From the NCBI RefSeq assembly GCF_003852895.1, contig NZ_QUSW01000003.1, positions 558,001 to 622,000 of the forward strand: a DNA stretch of 64,000 nucleotides. The letters run 5' to 3'. Position numbers and translations under genes: made by a program. How positions within the stretch are numbered: position 1 is the first letter of the stretch; the number at the start of each line of letters is the position of its first letter. Positions 7,976 through 17,199 of this stretch are shown here, piece after piece. Source of the stretch: Rhizobacter terrae (GTDB taxonomy: Bacteria > Pseudomonadota > Gammaproteobacteria > Burkholderiales > Burkholderiaceae_C). Under the pieces are notes generated by a model that was given only the letters and a program-made list of their open reading frames with translations, searched no databases and had not been told where the DNA came from.

Positions 7976-8509
7976 TCAGACGACGCGGCGCAGACTGCGC
8001 GCCGCGGGAGTGGAGGGGGCGTGGCCGTCGAGCAGGGCCCGCAGGGCGGCACGGCCGCGCGAGATGCGTGACATGACGGTGCCGATGGGAATGCGCAGCA
8101 CGTCGGCGACCTCGGCGTACGACAGCTGCTCCAGCGTGACCAGCAGCAGCGGCTCGCGCTGTTCCACCGGCAGGCGCGACAGGGCGGCGATCAGGTCCAT
8201 GCGCAGGCCGGGGTCGGAGACGGGGCCTGCGATGCTGTCGGGCCCGTCCTGCAGTTCCGACGGGTCCACGCTCACCAGGTGCGAGCGGCGCCGGCGCTCG
8301 TCCATGTGGGCGTTGTGCGCGATGCTGATGACCCACACGAGGATGTCGCGCCGCTGGTCGAACTGGTGCCAGTGCGCCAGCGCCCGCTCCAGCGCGGTCT
8401 GCACGAGGTCGTCGGCGGCGCTCGCATCGAACACCAGCGAGCGCGCATAGCGGCGCAGGCGCGGGATGGTCGACAGCAGCTGCTGGCGGAAGGCGGTCGG
8501 GGCGGTCAC
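7976..8509 (-). CDS. ECF sigma factor
   Basis: A 177-residue extracytoplasmic-function sigma factor. Region 2 spans about residues 15-80 (RLRRYARSLV, ADDLVQTALERAL, WVISIAHNAHMDE), and region 4 spans about 105-160 (LPVEQREPLLLVTLEQLSYAE, then LRIPIGTVMSRISRGRAAL as helix-turn-helix). It lacks region 3, as ECF factors do. The anti-sigma gene follows directly. Such pairs normally transcribe themselves; the 157-base gap upstream, shared with the divergent flavin reductase gene, is where the auto-promoter should lie, but I could not pick a convincing one by eye. Confidence 0.92.
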   Translation of the reverse strand: MTAPTAFRQQLLSTIPRLRRYARSLVFDASAADDLVQTALERALAHWHQFDQRRDILVWVISIAHNAHMDERRRRSHLVSVDPSELQDGPDSIAGPVSDPGLRMDLIAALSRLPVEQREPLLLVTLEQLSYAEVADVLRIPIGTVMSRISRGRAALRALLDGHAPSTPAARSLRRVV

Positions 8510-8666
8510 GTCAGGGTGTACGGGCGGCGCGGCGGGCTTATTCCCGTGTCGTTCGGCGAGGGTACTGCGGATGCCCCGCGGCCGAGAAGAAAGTCACGCT
8601 GTCGCTGGTCCGATGCCCCCAGGCGCGGTGTTCTCGCCGAATGCCGTGATCCGGGACAATGCCGGC

Positions 8667-9179
8667 ATGACTCCCCCCACCAGGGCCCAGGCGCCCGCCT
8701 TCTCGGCCGAGCAGTTCCGCTCGGCGCTGGGCATGTTCGCCACCGGCGTGACGGTGGTGACCGCGCGCGACGCCGCCACTGGCCGCCGCATCGGCCTCAC
8801 CGCCAATTCCTTCAACTCCGTGTCGCTGAGTCCGCCGCTGGTGCTGTGGAGCCTGGCGCGCGCTGCCGGCTCCATGCCGGCCTTCAGCCGCGGCTCGCAC
8901 TACGCCATCAACATCCTGGCCGCCGGCCAGCGCGACCTGGCCGAGCGTTTCGCCAGCAAGCTCGACGACCGCTTCGAGGGCCTCGCGCTGCGCGAAGGCA
9001 GCGGCGGCGCGCCGATCATCGAGGGCGCCGCGGCCGTCTTCGAGTGCTTCAACCGCAGCCGCTACGAGGAGGGCGACCACGTCATCTTCGTGGGCGAGGT
9101 CGAGCGCTGCACCTGCAGCGAGGGCGCCACGCCGCTCATCTTCCACGGCGGGCGCTACTTCACCGAACTGCCGCTCTGA
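8667..9179 (+). CDS. Flavin reductase family protein
   Basis: A 170-residue FMN-binding split-barrel protein. Hallmarks are FRSALGMFATGVTVVTA, the flavin-contacting GLTANSFNSVSLSPPLVLWSL divided over two strands, and YAINILAAGQ. Relatives reduce FMN or FAD with NADH to feed two-component monooxygenases (HpaC/RutF type), or act in other flavin chemistry. No monooxygenase is adjacent, so the partner is elsewhere or absent. The frame is open from 8466, but that stretch overlaps the sigma factor in antisense; ATG 8667 is the family-like start. Confidence 0.87.
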   Translation: MTPPTRAQAPAFSAEQFRSALGMFATGVTVVTARDAATGRRIGLTANSFNSVSLSPPLVLWSLARAAGSMPAFSRGSHYAINILAAGQRDLAERFASKLDDRFEGLALREGSGGAPIIEGAAAVFECFNRSRYEEGDHVIFVGEVERCTCSEGATPLIFHGGRYFTELPL

Positions 9180-9203
9180 CTGCCGCTCGGGCGGCTGCCG
9201 CCT

Positions 9204-9368
9204 TCACTGCAGCGTGATGCTGCCGCCGTGGCGCAGCCGCGACCGTTCGGCCCAGGCCACGAAGGCGCGCTTGAACTGATGCCAGGCCGATCGCCCGTGC
9301 CTGTGCGGATCCTGCGGATTCACGCGGCGCGGAATGGGTGTCGTGGCGAAGAACCAGGGTGCTTTCAT
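9204..9368 (-). CDS. Small unknown protein, 54 residues
   Basis: An ORF on the minus strand from ATG 9368 to TGA at 9206-9204 encodes a basic, Trp- and His-containing peptide that begins MKAPWFFATTPIPRR and ends HGGSITLQ. AAGGAG lies 7 bases before the start, which supports translation. It is divergent from the LysR gene at 9482, and the 113-base gap holds nested inverted repeats, so it is a likely target of that regulator. It has no signal peptide or membrane helix and belongs to no family I recognise. Confidence 0.5.
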   Translation of the reverse strand: MKAPWFFATTPIPRRVNPQDPHRHGRSAWHQFKRAFVAWAERSRLRHGGSITLQ

Positions 9369-9404
9369 GGTGCTCTCCTTGCTGTCCGTGAAGACACTTT
9401 AGGT

Positions 9405-9460
9405 CTGCGAAATTGCACAGACAATCTGGCAATTTGCAGTCTGACTTTGCGTTTTCGCAG
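9405..9460. promoter_or_regulatory. Nested inverted repeats between divergent genes
   Basis: Three dyads share roughly one centre. CTGCGAAA (9405-9412) pairs with TTTTCGCAG (9452-9460). AAATTGC (9410-9416) pairs with GCAATTT (9429-9435). CAGAC (9418-9422) pairs with GTCTG (9439-9443). They fill the gap between the 54-residue gene and the LysR gene, the usual place for LysR binding and autoregulation. Several T-N11-A type matches lie inside. This is the most AT-rich stretch nearby. Confidence 0.5.
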
Positions 9461-9481
9461 GGTTCTCGCTAGGCTGCGGGC

Positions 9482-10378
9482 ATGAGCGACATCGACTGGG
9501 ATGACCTTCGCGTGGCGCTGGCGGTGGCCGAGGCCGGCTCGCTGGCGGGTGCAGCGAGGGCGCTGAACGTCAACCACACCACGGCCCTGCGCCGGCTGGA
9601 CGCCCTGGAGGCGCGGCTGAACACGCGGCTCTTCGACCGGCAGCGCGGCGGCTACGTGCCCACCGAGGCCGGCGAGCTGCTGGCCGAGGAGGCCCGCGCC
9701 ATCGCGCCCCGGGTCGACGACCTGCAGCGCCGGCTGCAGGGCCGCGACCTGCGCCTGACCGGCACCGTGCGGCTGACCACCGCCTTCGTGCTCATGGCCC
9801 ACCTGCTGCCCGAACCGCTGGCCGCGTTCGCGCGGGCGCATCCGGGCATCGAGGTGGAGGTGGCCGAGAGCAGCGTGCTGCTGGACCTGTCGCGGCGCCA
9901 GGCCGACGTCGCCATCCGCATCTCGCAGCAGGTGCCGCAGCACTGGGTGGGGCGCACGCTGGGCATGGTTGAGTACCGCGTGTACGCCCGGCGCGGCGCG
10001 CCGGCGCTGCCGCAGCGCGAGACGCCGCTGCCCGAGTTGCTGGCCCGCGAGCCGTGGATCAGCTTCGAGCGCGAGATGTTTTCCAACCGCTTCGGCCGAT
10101 GGATGCAGGAGCACATCCCGCCCGGCCAGGTGCGGCTGCGGGTGGACATGTTCAACAGCCTGTCGGCCATGCTGCTCACCGGGCTTGGCGTGGGCGTGCT
10201 GCCCGACTTCGTCGCCGCGCGGGAGCCGGATCTGGTGGCGGTGTCCGGCCCGATCGCGGACCTGGCCACGCCGCTGTGGATCCTGACCCACCCCGACCTG
10301 CGGCGCACCGCGCGCATCCAGGCCTTCATGCGGCTCGTTGGCGATTCGCTGGCGCAGCTGCTGGCCAAGGCGACCTGA
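9482..10378 (+). CDS. LysR-family transcriptional regulator
   Basis: A 298-residue, full-length LysR protein. The helix-turn-helix occupies about residues 5-65 (SLAGAARALNVNHTTALRRLDALEARLN in pieces), and the effector domain runs from about 90. The NHTTALRRL recognition helix marks the same subfamily as the truncated LysR gene at the start of the window; members with this helix often control divergent small genes or oxidoreductases. ATG 9482 is the only start compatible with a complete DNA-binding domain. The inducer is unknown. The neighbouring divergent 54-residue gene is the best candidate target. Confidence 0.9.
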   Translation: MSDIDWDDLRVALAVAEAGSLAGAARALNVNHTTALRRLDALEARLNTRLFDRQRGGYVPTEAGELLAEEARAIAPRVDDLQRRLQGRDLRLTGTVRLTTAFVLMAHLLPEPLAAFARAHPGIEVEVAESSVLLDLSRRQADVAIRISQQVPQHWVGRTLGMVEYRVYARRGAPALPQRETPLPELLAREPWISFEREMFSNRFGRWMQEHIPPGQVRLRVDMFNSLSAMLLTGLGVGVLPDFVAAREPDLVAVSGPIADLATPLWILTHPDLRRTARIQAFMRLVGDSLAQLLAKAT

Positions 10379-10461
10379 ATGCCACACCTCGCGCATCACC
10401 TCTGGCGCGGTGGGCCCGGGCCCTGGCATCCTGTGCCGCACTGTCCATCCACCGCCTCACC

Positions 10462-11508
10462 ATGACCATCCAGTACATCGACAAGAACGGCGAACGAGCG
10501 CAACTGCCCGACCGCGAGGCGCTGGTGCAGGCCCTGCGCGATGGCAAGGTGGGCGCCGGCACGCAGGTGTACGTGCCGGCCAGGCAGGGCTACGTCCCGC
10601 TGGAGCAGCTCTTCGACCTGGATCGCCTGCGCCGCGGCGACACCTCCCGCCGCGAGACTGCACCGGCAGCGAAACCGCGGCCTGAGCTGCCGAAGAAGAC
10701 GAACTCGAAGATCGTGGGCGTGCTGGGCGTGGTCGTGCTGCTGGCCGTGTCCTGGGGCATCACGCAAGGGCTCATGGGCCAGCGCGAGAAGGAGCAGGAG
10801 AACCGGCGGCAACTGGCCGACGACCTCTCGCGGGTCAAGGGGCAGATGCAGGACGTGATCGACCGCAGCCCTGCGTCCGGCGCGAGCGACGCCGCGCCGG
10901 CGTCCTCGGCGAACGTGGCCCGCATGAGCTCGCCGATCGGCCAGCTCGTGTCGGACCACCTCGTCGAGATCCGCGCGTTGAACGCGGCGCACGAGCGCAA
11001 CGTCGAGAGCATCGTCAACGACAACTTCATGACGCCGCAGTCGCTGTCCAGCAAGGCCGGCATCGCGGCCAACCGGACCAAGCTCGCGGCCATGCGCAGC
11101 TCCGTCGAGGAATTCTTCTCCGCGATGGAGCGCTCCAAGACCGAGTACTTCCGCAAGGTCGAGCAGATCGGCCCCGGCGGCCTGTCGCCGGAAAACGCCC
11201 AGCGCCGGCGCGACGTGATGGACTTCCTGCAGCGCGCCCACCAGGCCAACCTGAGCATGATGGACAGCATGGAGAAGATGAACGACTTCGCCGCCGAACA
11301 TCACCCCAGCCTGCGCAACGGCAACATGGTGTTCAAGACCGATGCGGAGGTGGCCCGCTGGAAGCAGCTGGCCGCCGTGCTCGACGGCGAGCGCCGCAAG
11401 CTCGAAGCGCTGGAGGAGGAGAACAAGCGCTCCGAGAAGCGGGCAATGGAGAAGATGCAGAACGCGATCGGCGAGCTGCGCAAGCCCGTGGCGGGCGCGG
11501 GCGGCTGA
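10462..11508 (+). CDS. Unknown membrane-anchored coiled-coil protein
   Basis: A 348-residue protein of unknown function. The first 60 residues (YIDKNGERAQLP, ALRDGKVGAGTQVYVP, GYVPLEQLFDLD) look like a small GYF_2-type domain, in which a short strand pair is followed by a statement of threshold-like residues. One membrane helix sits at about 79-98 (GVLGVVVLLAVSWGITQG). The remainder is charged, helical and probably coiled coil, with no catalytic motif. It follows the LysR gene by 83 bases and ends 24 bases before the converging transporter gene. The GYF-like assignment is weak. Confidence 0.7.
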   Translation: MTIQYIDKNGERAQLPDREALVQALRDGKVGAGTQVYVPARQGYVPLEQLFDLDRLRRGDTSRRETAPAAKPRPELPKKTNSKIVGVLGVVVLLAVSWGITQGLMGQREKEQENRRQLADDLSRVKGQMQDVIDRSPASGASDAAPASSANVARMSSPIGQLVSDHLVEIRALNAAHERNVESIVNDNFMTPQSLSSKAGIAANRTKLAAMRSSVEEFFSAMERSKTEYFRKVEQIGPGGLSPENAQRRRDVMDFLQRAHQANLSMMDSMEKMNDFAAEHHPSLRNGNMVFKTDAEVARWKQLAAVLDGERRKLEALEEENKRSEKRAMEKMQNAIGELRKPVAGAGG

Positions 11509-11532
11509 CGCGCCGCGCCGCTCACACACGAC

Positions 11533-13335
11533 TCAGCGCGGCCGCTTGCTCTCGTCGATGTCGAGCATGTGCCAGAACTCCTGCCAGAACAGCGGCCTGC
11601 GGTAGCCGATGAGCCAGGGTTGTGCCATGTCGGTGAAGATGCGGTGGGCGTGGTACTTGTACGGCATGTACGCGTTCACGATGCGCTTGATGCGGTCGAA
11701 CATCTCCAGCCGTTGCGGACTGTCGGGCATGGTGAGCATCTTCTTGTAGAGCTCGTCGAGTTCGGCGTTCTGGAAACGCGCCAGGTTCTGCTGGCCCTTC
11801 TGCGGCCCGTACACCCGCGACAGCGTGGTCTGCCCGTCGGGCACGTCCGCCAGCGAACCCACGCTCCACATCTGTAGCTTGCCGGCGCGCGCGGACTTCA
11901 TGTTCTCGGGCCACTTGGCGGGCCGGTAGGTCACCTTGATGCCGATGGCGTCCCAGCCCTTTTTCCAGACCTCGTTGAGCTGCCGGCTGCGCTGGTCGGG
12001 CTGGGTGGACATGATGATCTCCAGCGGCGCCCCGTCGGGCAGCTCACGCCAGCCGTCGCCGTCGCGGTCGACGTAGCCGTACATGTCCAGCAGCGCGCGG
12101 GCCTTGCCCAGGTTGAACTCGCTGTTCACCGACCGGTAGGTGTCGTCGTAGCCGAACAGGTTGGGCGAGACCATGGACTGCGCCGGGATCGCCTGTCCGC
12201 GGCGCGCGGAGCGGATCTCGCGGTCCAGGTCCACCGCCAGGCCCATGGCCCGGCGCAGCGCCACCTTCTCGGGGGTGTAGCCGCCGACCACCGGGTCTTC
12301 CATGTTGAAGTAAGACATGGTGGTGTCCGACGCCAGCGTGCGGTACAGCTGGATGCCACGCTTGGCGAGGTTGGGCGCGAGCTTGCCGTTGGGCGCGGCG
12401 GTCTCGATGAACGCGGCCGGCACGCGTTCGCAGAAGTCCTGCGTGCCGTTGAGGAAGGACAGCCAGTACGGCTGCTCCTCTTCGATGATGGACACCTCCA
12501 CCCGGTCCACGATGGGAATGCGCTTGCCCTTGAGCTTCGCGAGGATGGCCTGGCCTTCCACGTCGTCGGGCGCGGGCTCGCCGTCGAAGGTGCGCACGCG
12601 GTAGTTGGGGTTGCGCTCCAGCGCGATGAAGGAGCTGCGGCGCCATTGCTTGAGCACGAACGGGCCGGTGCCCACCGGATGTTCGGCAATCTGTGCGCCG
12701 TAGTGCTCCACCACCTCGCGGGCCACGGCGCCGTAGAGGTCGCTGGCCGACAGCTGGTTGTAGACGAACCGCGGATCGGGCTCGGCGAGCTTGAACTGCA
12801 GGGTGTAGCGGTCCAGCGCCCGCAGGCCCTCGATGTTGGCGTCGTAGTCGAAGGGCTTCTTGCCGTCGATGGCGCGTTGACGTGCTTCGGCCAGGCCCAG
12901 GTACTGCACCTGCTCGATGCTGCTCCAGCCCGGGCTCTTGAGCGCGGGGTCGGCGAAGCGCTTGAGGGCGTAGATGAAGTCCTGGGCCACCACCTCGCGC
13001 GGCTTGCCCTTGAAGGCCGGGTCGTCGGCGAAGAAGATGCCCGGGCGGACCTTCACCGTCCACACGCGGAAGTCCTCCGAATGCTCGGGCATGCCTGCGG
13101 CGACCAAGGGCTTGATCTTCAGCGGCCGGGCCAGGTGGTCGTAGCAGTACAGCGCCTCGAAGATGTGCGGCGTGAGGGTGCGCGAATACAGGTCGGTGAT
13201 CTGCGCCGGATCAAAGCCGGATTCGGCCGTCGGAAAGGCGTAGCGGAACACCTTCAGCGGTGCTTCGGCGGCGTGGGCCAGTTCGGGCGCAGCCAGCGTG
13301 GCGGCGGACAGGGCGATGAAGGAGCGGCGGTCCAT
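11533..13335 (-). CDS. ABC transporter substrate-binding protein, family 5 (third of three)
   Basis: A 600-residue periplasmic receptor of the DppA/OppA family (SBP_bac_5). It has a twin-arginine-like start, MDRRSFIALSAATLAAP, with cleavage near AHA-AEA. Family landmarks include GFDPAQITDLYSRTL, VRPGIFFADDPAFKGKPREVVAQDF cut by a loop, HPVGTGPFVL and GYVDRDGDGWRELPDGAPLE. These proteins bind peptides, heme, opines or nickel chelates and deliver them to an OppBC channel. It is the last gene of a three-receptor minus-strand operon, 21 bases after the middle paralogue, and divergent from the permease operon. It shares the same block order with both paralogues, so all three arose by tandem duplication. 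Confidence 0.9.
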   Translation of the reverse strand: MDRRSFIALSAATLAAPELAHAAEAPLKVFRYAFPTAESGFDPAQITDLYSRTLTPHIFEALYCYDHLARPLKIKPLVAAGMPEHSEDFRVWTVKVRPGIFFADDPAFKGKPREVVAQDFIYALKRFADPALKSPGWSSIEQVQYLGLAEARQRAIDGKKPFDYDANIEGLRALDRYTLQFKLAEPDPRFVYNQLSASDLYGAVAREVVEHYGAQIAEHPVGTGPFVLKQWRRSSFIALERNPNYRVRTFDGEPAPDDVEGQAILAKLKGKRIPIVDRVEVSIIEEEQPYWLSFLNGTQDFCERVPAAFIETAAPNGKLAPNLAKRGIQLYRTLASDTTMSYFNMEDPVVGGYTPEKVALRRAMGLAVDLDREIRSARRGQAIPAQSMVSPNLFGYDDTYRSVNSEFNLGKARALLDMYGYVDRDGDGWRELPDGAPLEIIMSTQPDQRSRQLNEVWKKGWDAIGIKVTYRPAKWPENMKSARAGKLQMWSVGSLADVPDGQTTLSRVYGPQKGQQNLARFQNAELDELYKKMLTMPDSPQRLEMFDRIKRIVNAYMPYKYHAHRIFTDMAQPWLIGYRRPLFWQEFWHMLDIDESKRPR

Positions 13336-13356
13336 GGTGGGTCTTCTTGAAATCGG

Positions 13357-15153
13357 TCAGCGCTTGTCGCGCTTGGTGTCGTCGATGTCGACGTACTGCC
13401 AGAACTGGCGGCCGAAGGGTGGGCGGCGGAATCCGATGAGCCAGGGCTGGGCGATGTCGCTGGTGATGCGGTGGACGTTGTACTTGTGCGGCGCGTAAGC
13501 CGTGACCAGCGCCTGCGCCTGCCGCAAGATCGCGTTGCGTTCGGGCCCGTCGGACAGCACCTGCAGGCGCTCGTAGAGTTCATCGAAGGCAGGCAGCCGG
13601 AAGCGCGACATGTTCTGGCCGCCGGATGCCGGTCCGTACAACAGCTGCAAGGACTCCTGGAAGTCCGGTGACGAAGAGGTGTTTCCCAGGCTCCACATCA
13701 TCAGCTGGCCGGCACGGCCCGCTTTCAGCTGCTCGGGGAACTTCGCCGTCTTGAATTCGACGCGAACGTTGATGGCGTCCATGTTCTTCTTCAAAAGTTC
13801 GTCGAACTGGCGATAGATACTGTCCGGCAAGGTCGCCAGGCTCAACACCAGCGGGCTGCCGTCGGGCATGTCACGCCAGCCGTCACCGTCGCGGTCGACA
13901 TAGCCAAACATGTCCAGCAGTGCGCGGGCCCTGGCCGGGCTGTACTCGCTGCCTTCGGTCTTGAGCTGCGGGTCGTAGCCCGAGGTGCCGGGCATGACGA
14001 CCGTCTGTGCCGGCACGCCCTGGCCGCGCCGCACGAGCCGGATTTCCGCGTCGACGTCATAGGCCAGGGCGAAGGCCCGCCTCAGCGCCACCTTGTCCGG
14101 CGTATAGCCTCCGACCATGGGATGTTCCATGTTGAAGAAATAGTAGGTGATGTCGGCACTGACGATGCGTTGAATCGCCATGCCGCGCCGCACGAGGCCG
14201 GGTGCGAGGATCCCGCCGGGCGCGACCACCGGGATCAGGTCACCGGGCACCTTGAAGAGCAGGTCGAACTCGTTGTTGAGGAACGAGAGCATGCGCGGCT
14301 GCGTCTCTTCGATCACCGCCACCTCGACGCGATCGACCATCGGCAGTCGGCGGCCCTTGAAGCGCGCCAGCAGCGCCTGGCCTTCGGCGTCGTCGGCATT
14401 GGGCTCGGCGTCGTAGGTAATCTCGCGAAAGGCAGGGTTGCGCTCCAGCACCATCAGCGAGCTTCGGCGCCAGAACGAAAGCCTGAAGGGACCGGTACCC
14501 ACCGGATGTTCCGCGGACTGCTCGCCGTAGCGCTCGATCACCTCGCGTGCGACAGCGCCGAAGGGGCTCTGGTCGGCAAGCGTGTACAGGAAGCGCGGCC
14601 GGGGTTTGGCCAGCTTGAATTGCACGGTGTAGCGGTCCAGCGCACGCACGCCTTCCACCTCGCGGTCGTAGTCGAAGGGCTTGCCTGTCTTGATGGCCTG
14701 CTGGCGCAGCTCATCGACACCGATCACCCCTTCCTCGTTGAACGTGGAATACACCGGGCTTTTGTTCGCTGGGTCGTAGGCCCGTTTCCACGTGTAGACG
14801 TAGTCAGCGGCCACCAGCTCGCGCTTCTTGCCCTTGAAGACCGGGTCATCGGCGAAGTAGATACCTGGGGTGATGTGGAAGGTCCAGCTCCGGAAGTCCG
14901 CAGACACCTCGGGCATCCCTTCAGCGGTGTTGGGCTTGATCTTGAACGGCCGGGCCAGGTAGTCGTACTTGTAGGGCGCCTCGAAGATGTGCGAGTTGAT
15001 GATGCGCGAATACTGGTCGTTGACCTTCATGGGGTCGAAGCCGGTCTCCGAGGCATCCAGCGCATAGCGCAGGACCTTCGGTTCAGCGGCCCCGGCGGCC
15101 GCTGCCCATGCAAGTGCAGCGGCCATTGCCACCATCTTCCACCACCGCTTCAC
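13357..15153 (-). CDS. ABC transporter substrate-binding protein, family 5 (second of three)
   Basis: A 598-residue paralogue of the flanking receptors, with a Sec signal peptide (MKRWWKMVAMAAALAWAAA, cleavage near AGA-AEP). It keeps the GFDPMKVNDQYSRIINSHIF, ADDPVFKGKKRELVAADYVY (partly), HPVGTGPFRLSFWRRSSL and GYVDRDGDGWRDMPDGS blocks. The start is GTG 15153, whose GTGA overlaps the upstream stop by 4 bases, so the two are translationally coupled. Codon choice looks slightly less extreme in third-position GC than in its two neighbours, which may indicate a different history, but this is an impression rather than a count. Confidence 0.9.
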   Translation of the reverse strand: MKRWWKMVAMAAALAWAAAAGAAEPKVLRYALDASETGFDPMKVNDQYSRIINSHIFEAPYKYDYLARPFKIKPNTAEGMPEVSADFRSWTFHITPGIYFADDPVFKGKKRELVAADYVYTWKRAYDPANKSPVYSTFNEEGVIGVDELRQQAIKTGKPFDYDREVEGVRALDRYTVQFKLAKPRPRFLYTLADQSPFGAVAREVIERYGEQSAEHPVGTGPFRLSFWRRSSLMVLERNPAFREITYDAEPNADDAEGQALLARFKGRRLPMVDRVEVAVIEETQPRMLSFLNNEFDLLFKVPGDLIPVVAPGGILAPGLVRRGMAIQRIVSADITYYFFNMEHPMVGGYTPDKVALRRAFALAYDVDAEIRLVRRGQGVPAQTVVMPGTSGYDPQLKTEGSEYSPARARALLDMFGYVDRDGDGWRDMPDGSPLVLSLATLPDSIYRQFDELLKKNMDAINVRVEFKTAKFPEQLKAGRAGQLMMWSLGNTSSSPDFQESLQLLYGPASGGQNMSRFRLPAFDELYERLQVLSDGPERNAILRQAQALVTAYAPHKYNVHRITSDIAQPWLIGFRRPPFGRQFWQYVDIDDTKRDKR

Positions 15154-16970
15154 TTGCCCAGCCTTTTCTGCATGTCCGTGTCGATGTCCACGTACTTGAA
15201 GAACTCGCGCAGGAACACGTTGCGGTGATAGCCGATCACCCAGGGCTGCGCGAGGTCGGTCCAGATGCGGTGGGCGTGCAGCTTCTGCGGCATGTAGGCC
15301 ACGAAGATGCGCTGCGCCTCGTCCATCGCGGCCTGGCGTTCGGGGCCGTCGGGCAGCTTCTTCTGCAGCTCGAACAGCTTGTTGTAGGCCGGCAGGTCGA
15401 AGCGCGACTTGTTGCTCTGGCCCTTGCTCGGGCCGTAGCCCAGCGACAGGAAGGTCTCGCCGTCAGGCGCGCCTGCGCTCCAGTTCACCTGCCACATCTG
15501 CAGCTTGCCGGCGCTGGCCTGCTTCAGGTTCTCGGGCCACTGCGCCATGCGGAAGTCCATGCGCACGCCGATGGCATCCATGTTCTTCTTCCACTGCTCG
15601 GCCAGCTCGCGCGACAGGCTGTCGGTCTGCGTGGCCTGCACCAGCCGCAGCGGGCTGCCGTCTGGCAGCTCGCGCCAGCCGTCGCCGTCGCGGTCGACGT
15701 AGCCGTACATGTCCAGCAGCGCCTTGGCGCGCGCGGGGTCGTAGTCGCTCATCTCCGTCTTGAAGTTCGGGTCGTAGCCCCAGGTGCTGGGCGCGATCGG
15801 GCCTTGCGAGGGAATCGCCTGGCTGCGCCGCACGAGGCGGATCTCCTTGTCGATGTCCATGGCCAGCGAGAGCGCGCGGCGCAGCGCGACCTTCTCCGGC
15901 GTGTAGCCGCCCACCACCGCGTCTTCCATGTTGAAGTAGGTGTACGACACGTCGGCCCGCGGGTAGCGCACCATGGTCATGTGCTTCTTGCGCAGGTTCG
16001 GTGCGAGCTGGTTGTTGGGAAGCGCGATGTTGGCGACTTCGGGCGGCACTTCCCACAGCACGTCGTGCTCGCCGTTGAGGTAGGCCAGCCAGCGCGGCTG
16101 GTTCTGCTCGATGATGGAGATCTCCACCCGGTCGACGATGGGCAGGCGCTTGCCCTTGTTGGCCGCCACGGCCGCCTGGGCGATGGGATCGTCCGCCGGC
16201 GCCTCCTCGGCGTAGACCATCTCGCGGAAGTTGGGGTTCTTTTCCAGCACCGTCAGCGACGAGCGGCGCCACGAGGCCAGGCGGAACGGGCCGGTACCCA
16301 CCGGGTGCTCCATCATCTTGTCGCCGTACATCTCCACCACTTCGCGCGCCACCGCGCCCCAGACCGAGCCGTCGGTGAACTCATACAGCAGGCGTGGCAC
16401 CGGGTCGGCGGTCTTGACCTGGAAGGTGTACTTGTCCAGCGTGCGCAGGCCGGGCACTTCGCGGTCGTAGTCGAAGGGCTTCTTCGAGGCGAGGATCTCC
16501 GCACGCAGCTCGTTCATCCCCAGCAGGTTGGCCTTCTCCAGGATGTAGAGGTTGTTGCTTTTCCAGCGCGGGTCGTAGTGCCGCTTCCAGGAGTACACGT
16601 AGTCGGCCGCGACCAGTTCGCGCTTCCTGCCCTTGAAGGCGGGGTCGTCGGCGAAGTAGATGCCGGGCTTCACGTGGAAGGTGAAGGTGCGGTAGTCGGC
16701 GCTGACCTCGGGCAGCTCGGTGAGCGTGCTGGCGCGAAAGCGAAAGGGCCGGGCGAGGAATTCGAACTCCAGCGGCGCGTCGAAGATGGCGGCCGCCACG
16801 GTGCGCGAGTACAGGTCGGAGATCTGCGCCGGGTCGAAGCCCGTCTCCGCCACGCGAAACGAGTAGCGCAGCACCTTGGGCGCCGCCGCGTCGGCTGCGA
16901 ATGCCGGCGTGCACGCCAGGGTCAGCAAAGACAAGAGGGCCTGGGTGAGGCCGCGCCGCATCATCGACAT
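15150..16970 (-). CDS. ABC transporter substrate-binding protein, family 5 (first of three)
   Basis: A 606-residue periplasmic receptor, promoter-proximal in the three-gene operon. The signal peptide runs MSMMRRGLTQALLSLLTLA and so on to AFA-ADA near residue 26. It shares GFDPAQISDLYSRTV, YFADDPAFKGRKRELVAADY and HPVGTGPFRLASWRRSSLT with its paralogues. The start is uncertain: TTG 16973, ATG 16970, ATG 16964 and ATG 16961 all follow AAGGAG (16980-16975); I chose 16970 as the first ATG, though 16964 has better spacing. The ligand is unknown. Divergent permease and ATPase genes complete the transporter. Confidence 0.88.
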   Translation of the reverse strand: MSMMRRGLTQALLSLLTLACTPAFAADAAAPKVLRYSFRVAETGFDPAQISDLYSRTVAAAIFDAPLEFEFLARPFRFRASTLTELPEVSADYRTFTFHVKPGIYFADDPAFKGRKRELVAADYVYSWKRHYDPRWKSNNLYILEKANLLGMNELRAEILASKKPFDYDREVPGLRTLDKYTFQVKTADPVPRLLYEFTDGSVWGAVAREVVEMYGDKMMEHPVGTGPFRLASWRRSSLTVLEKNPNFREMVYAEEAPADDPIAQAAVAANKGKRLPIVDRVEISIIEQNQPRWLAYLNGEHDVLWEVPPEVANIALPNNQLAPNLRKKHMTMVRYPRADVSYTYFNMEDAVVGGYTPEKVALRRALSLAMDIDKEIRLVRRSQAIPSQGPIAPSTWGYDPNFKTEMSDYDPARAKALLDMYGYVDRDGDGWRELPDGSPLRLVQATQTDSLSRELAEQWKKNMDAIGVRMDFRMAQWPENLKQASAGKLQMWQVNWSAGAPDGETFLSLGYGPSKGQSNKSRFDLPAYNKLFELQKKLPDGPERQAAMDEAQRIFVAYMPQKLHAHRIWTDLAQPWVIGYHRNVFLREFFKYVDIDTDMQKRLGK

Positions 16971-17187
16971 CAAGCTCCTTGTGGGACCAGTGCCCGGGGT
17001 GGCGGGCAGCCGCGAAGTCTAGGCGGCAACATGGCAGTACACCACCGGACAGACCCGGTGCCGGCACGCAAGTTGCATCGGCAAAGCCCACACAGGGCAA
17101 ACGCTGTGCATGAGCCATGCCAGCCGCGCTTAGACTCGCCACCGCCGTGAATCCACCAAGCCGGCCCGGTCTCCCACCCCACCAGGG

Positions 17188-17199
17188 TGGTATAGACCA
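17188..17199. promoter_or_regulatory. GntR/FadR-type palindrome in divergent transporter region
   Basis: TGGTATAGACCA is a near-perfect dyad of the TGGT-N4-ACCA type bound by FadR-subfamily GntR regulators. It sits in the 294-base gap between the receptor operon and the permease operon. CTCCACCCGAG is also repeated in tandem at 17229-17239 and 17240-17250, just before the permease start. The rest of the gap shows no gene. No GntR gene is in the window. Confidence 0.35.

Noticed and set aside
15108-17150. A 680-codon plus-strand open frame across the receptor genes
   Set aside because: It is antisense to two clearly homologous substrate-binding proteins and is rich in His, Arg and Val in the pattern produced by GC-rich shadow frames.
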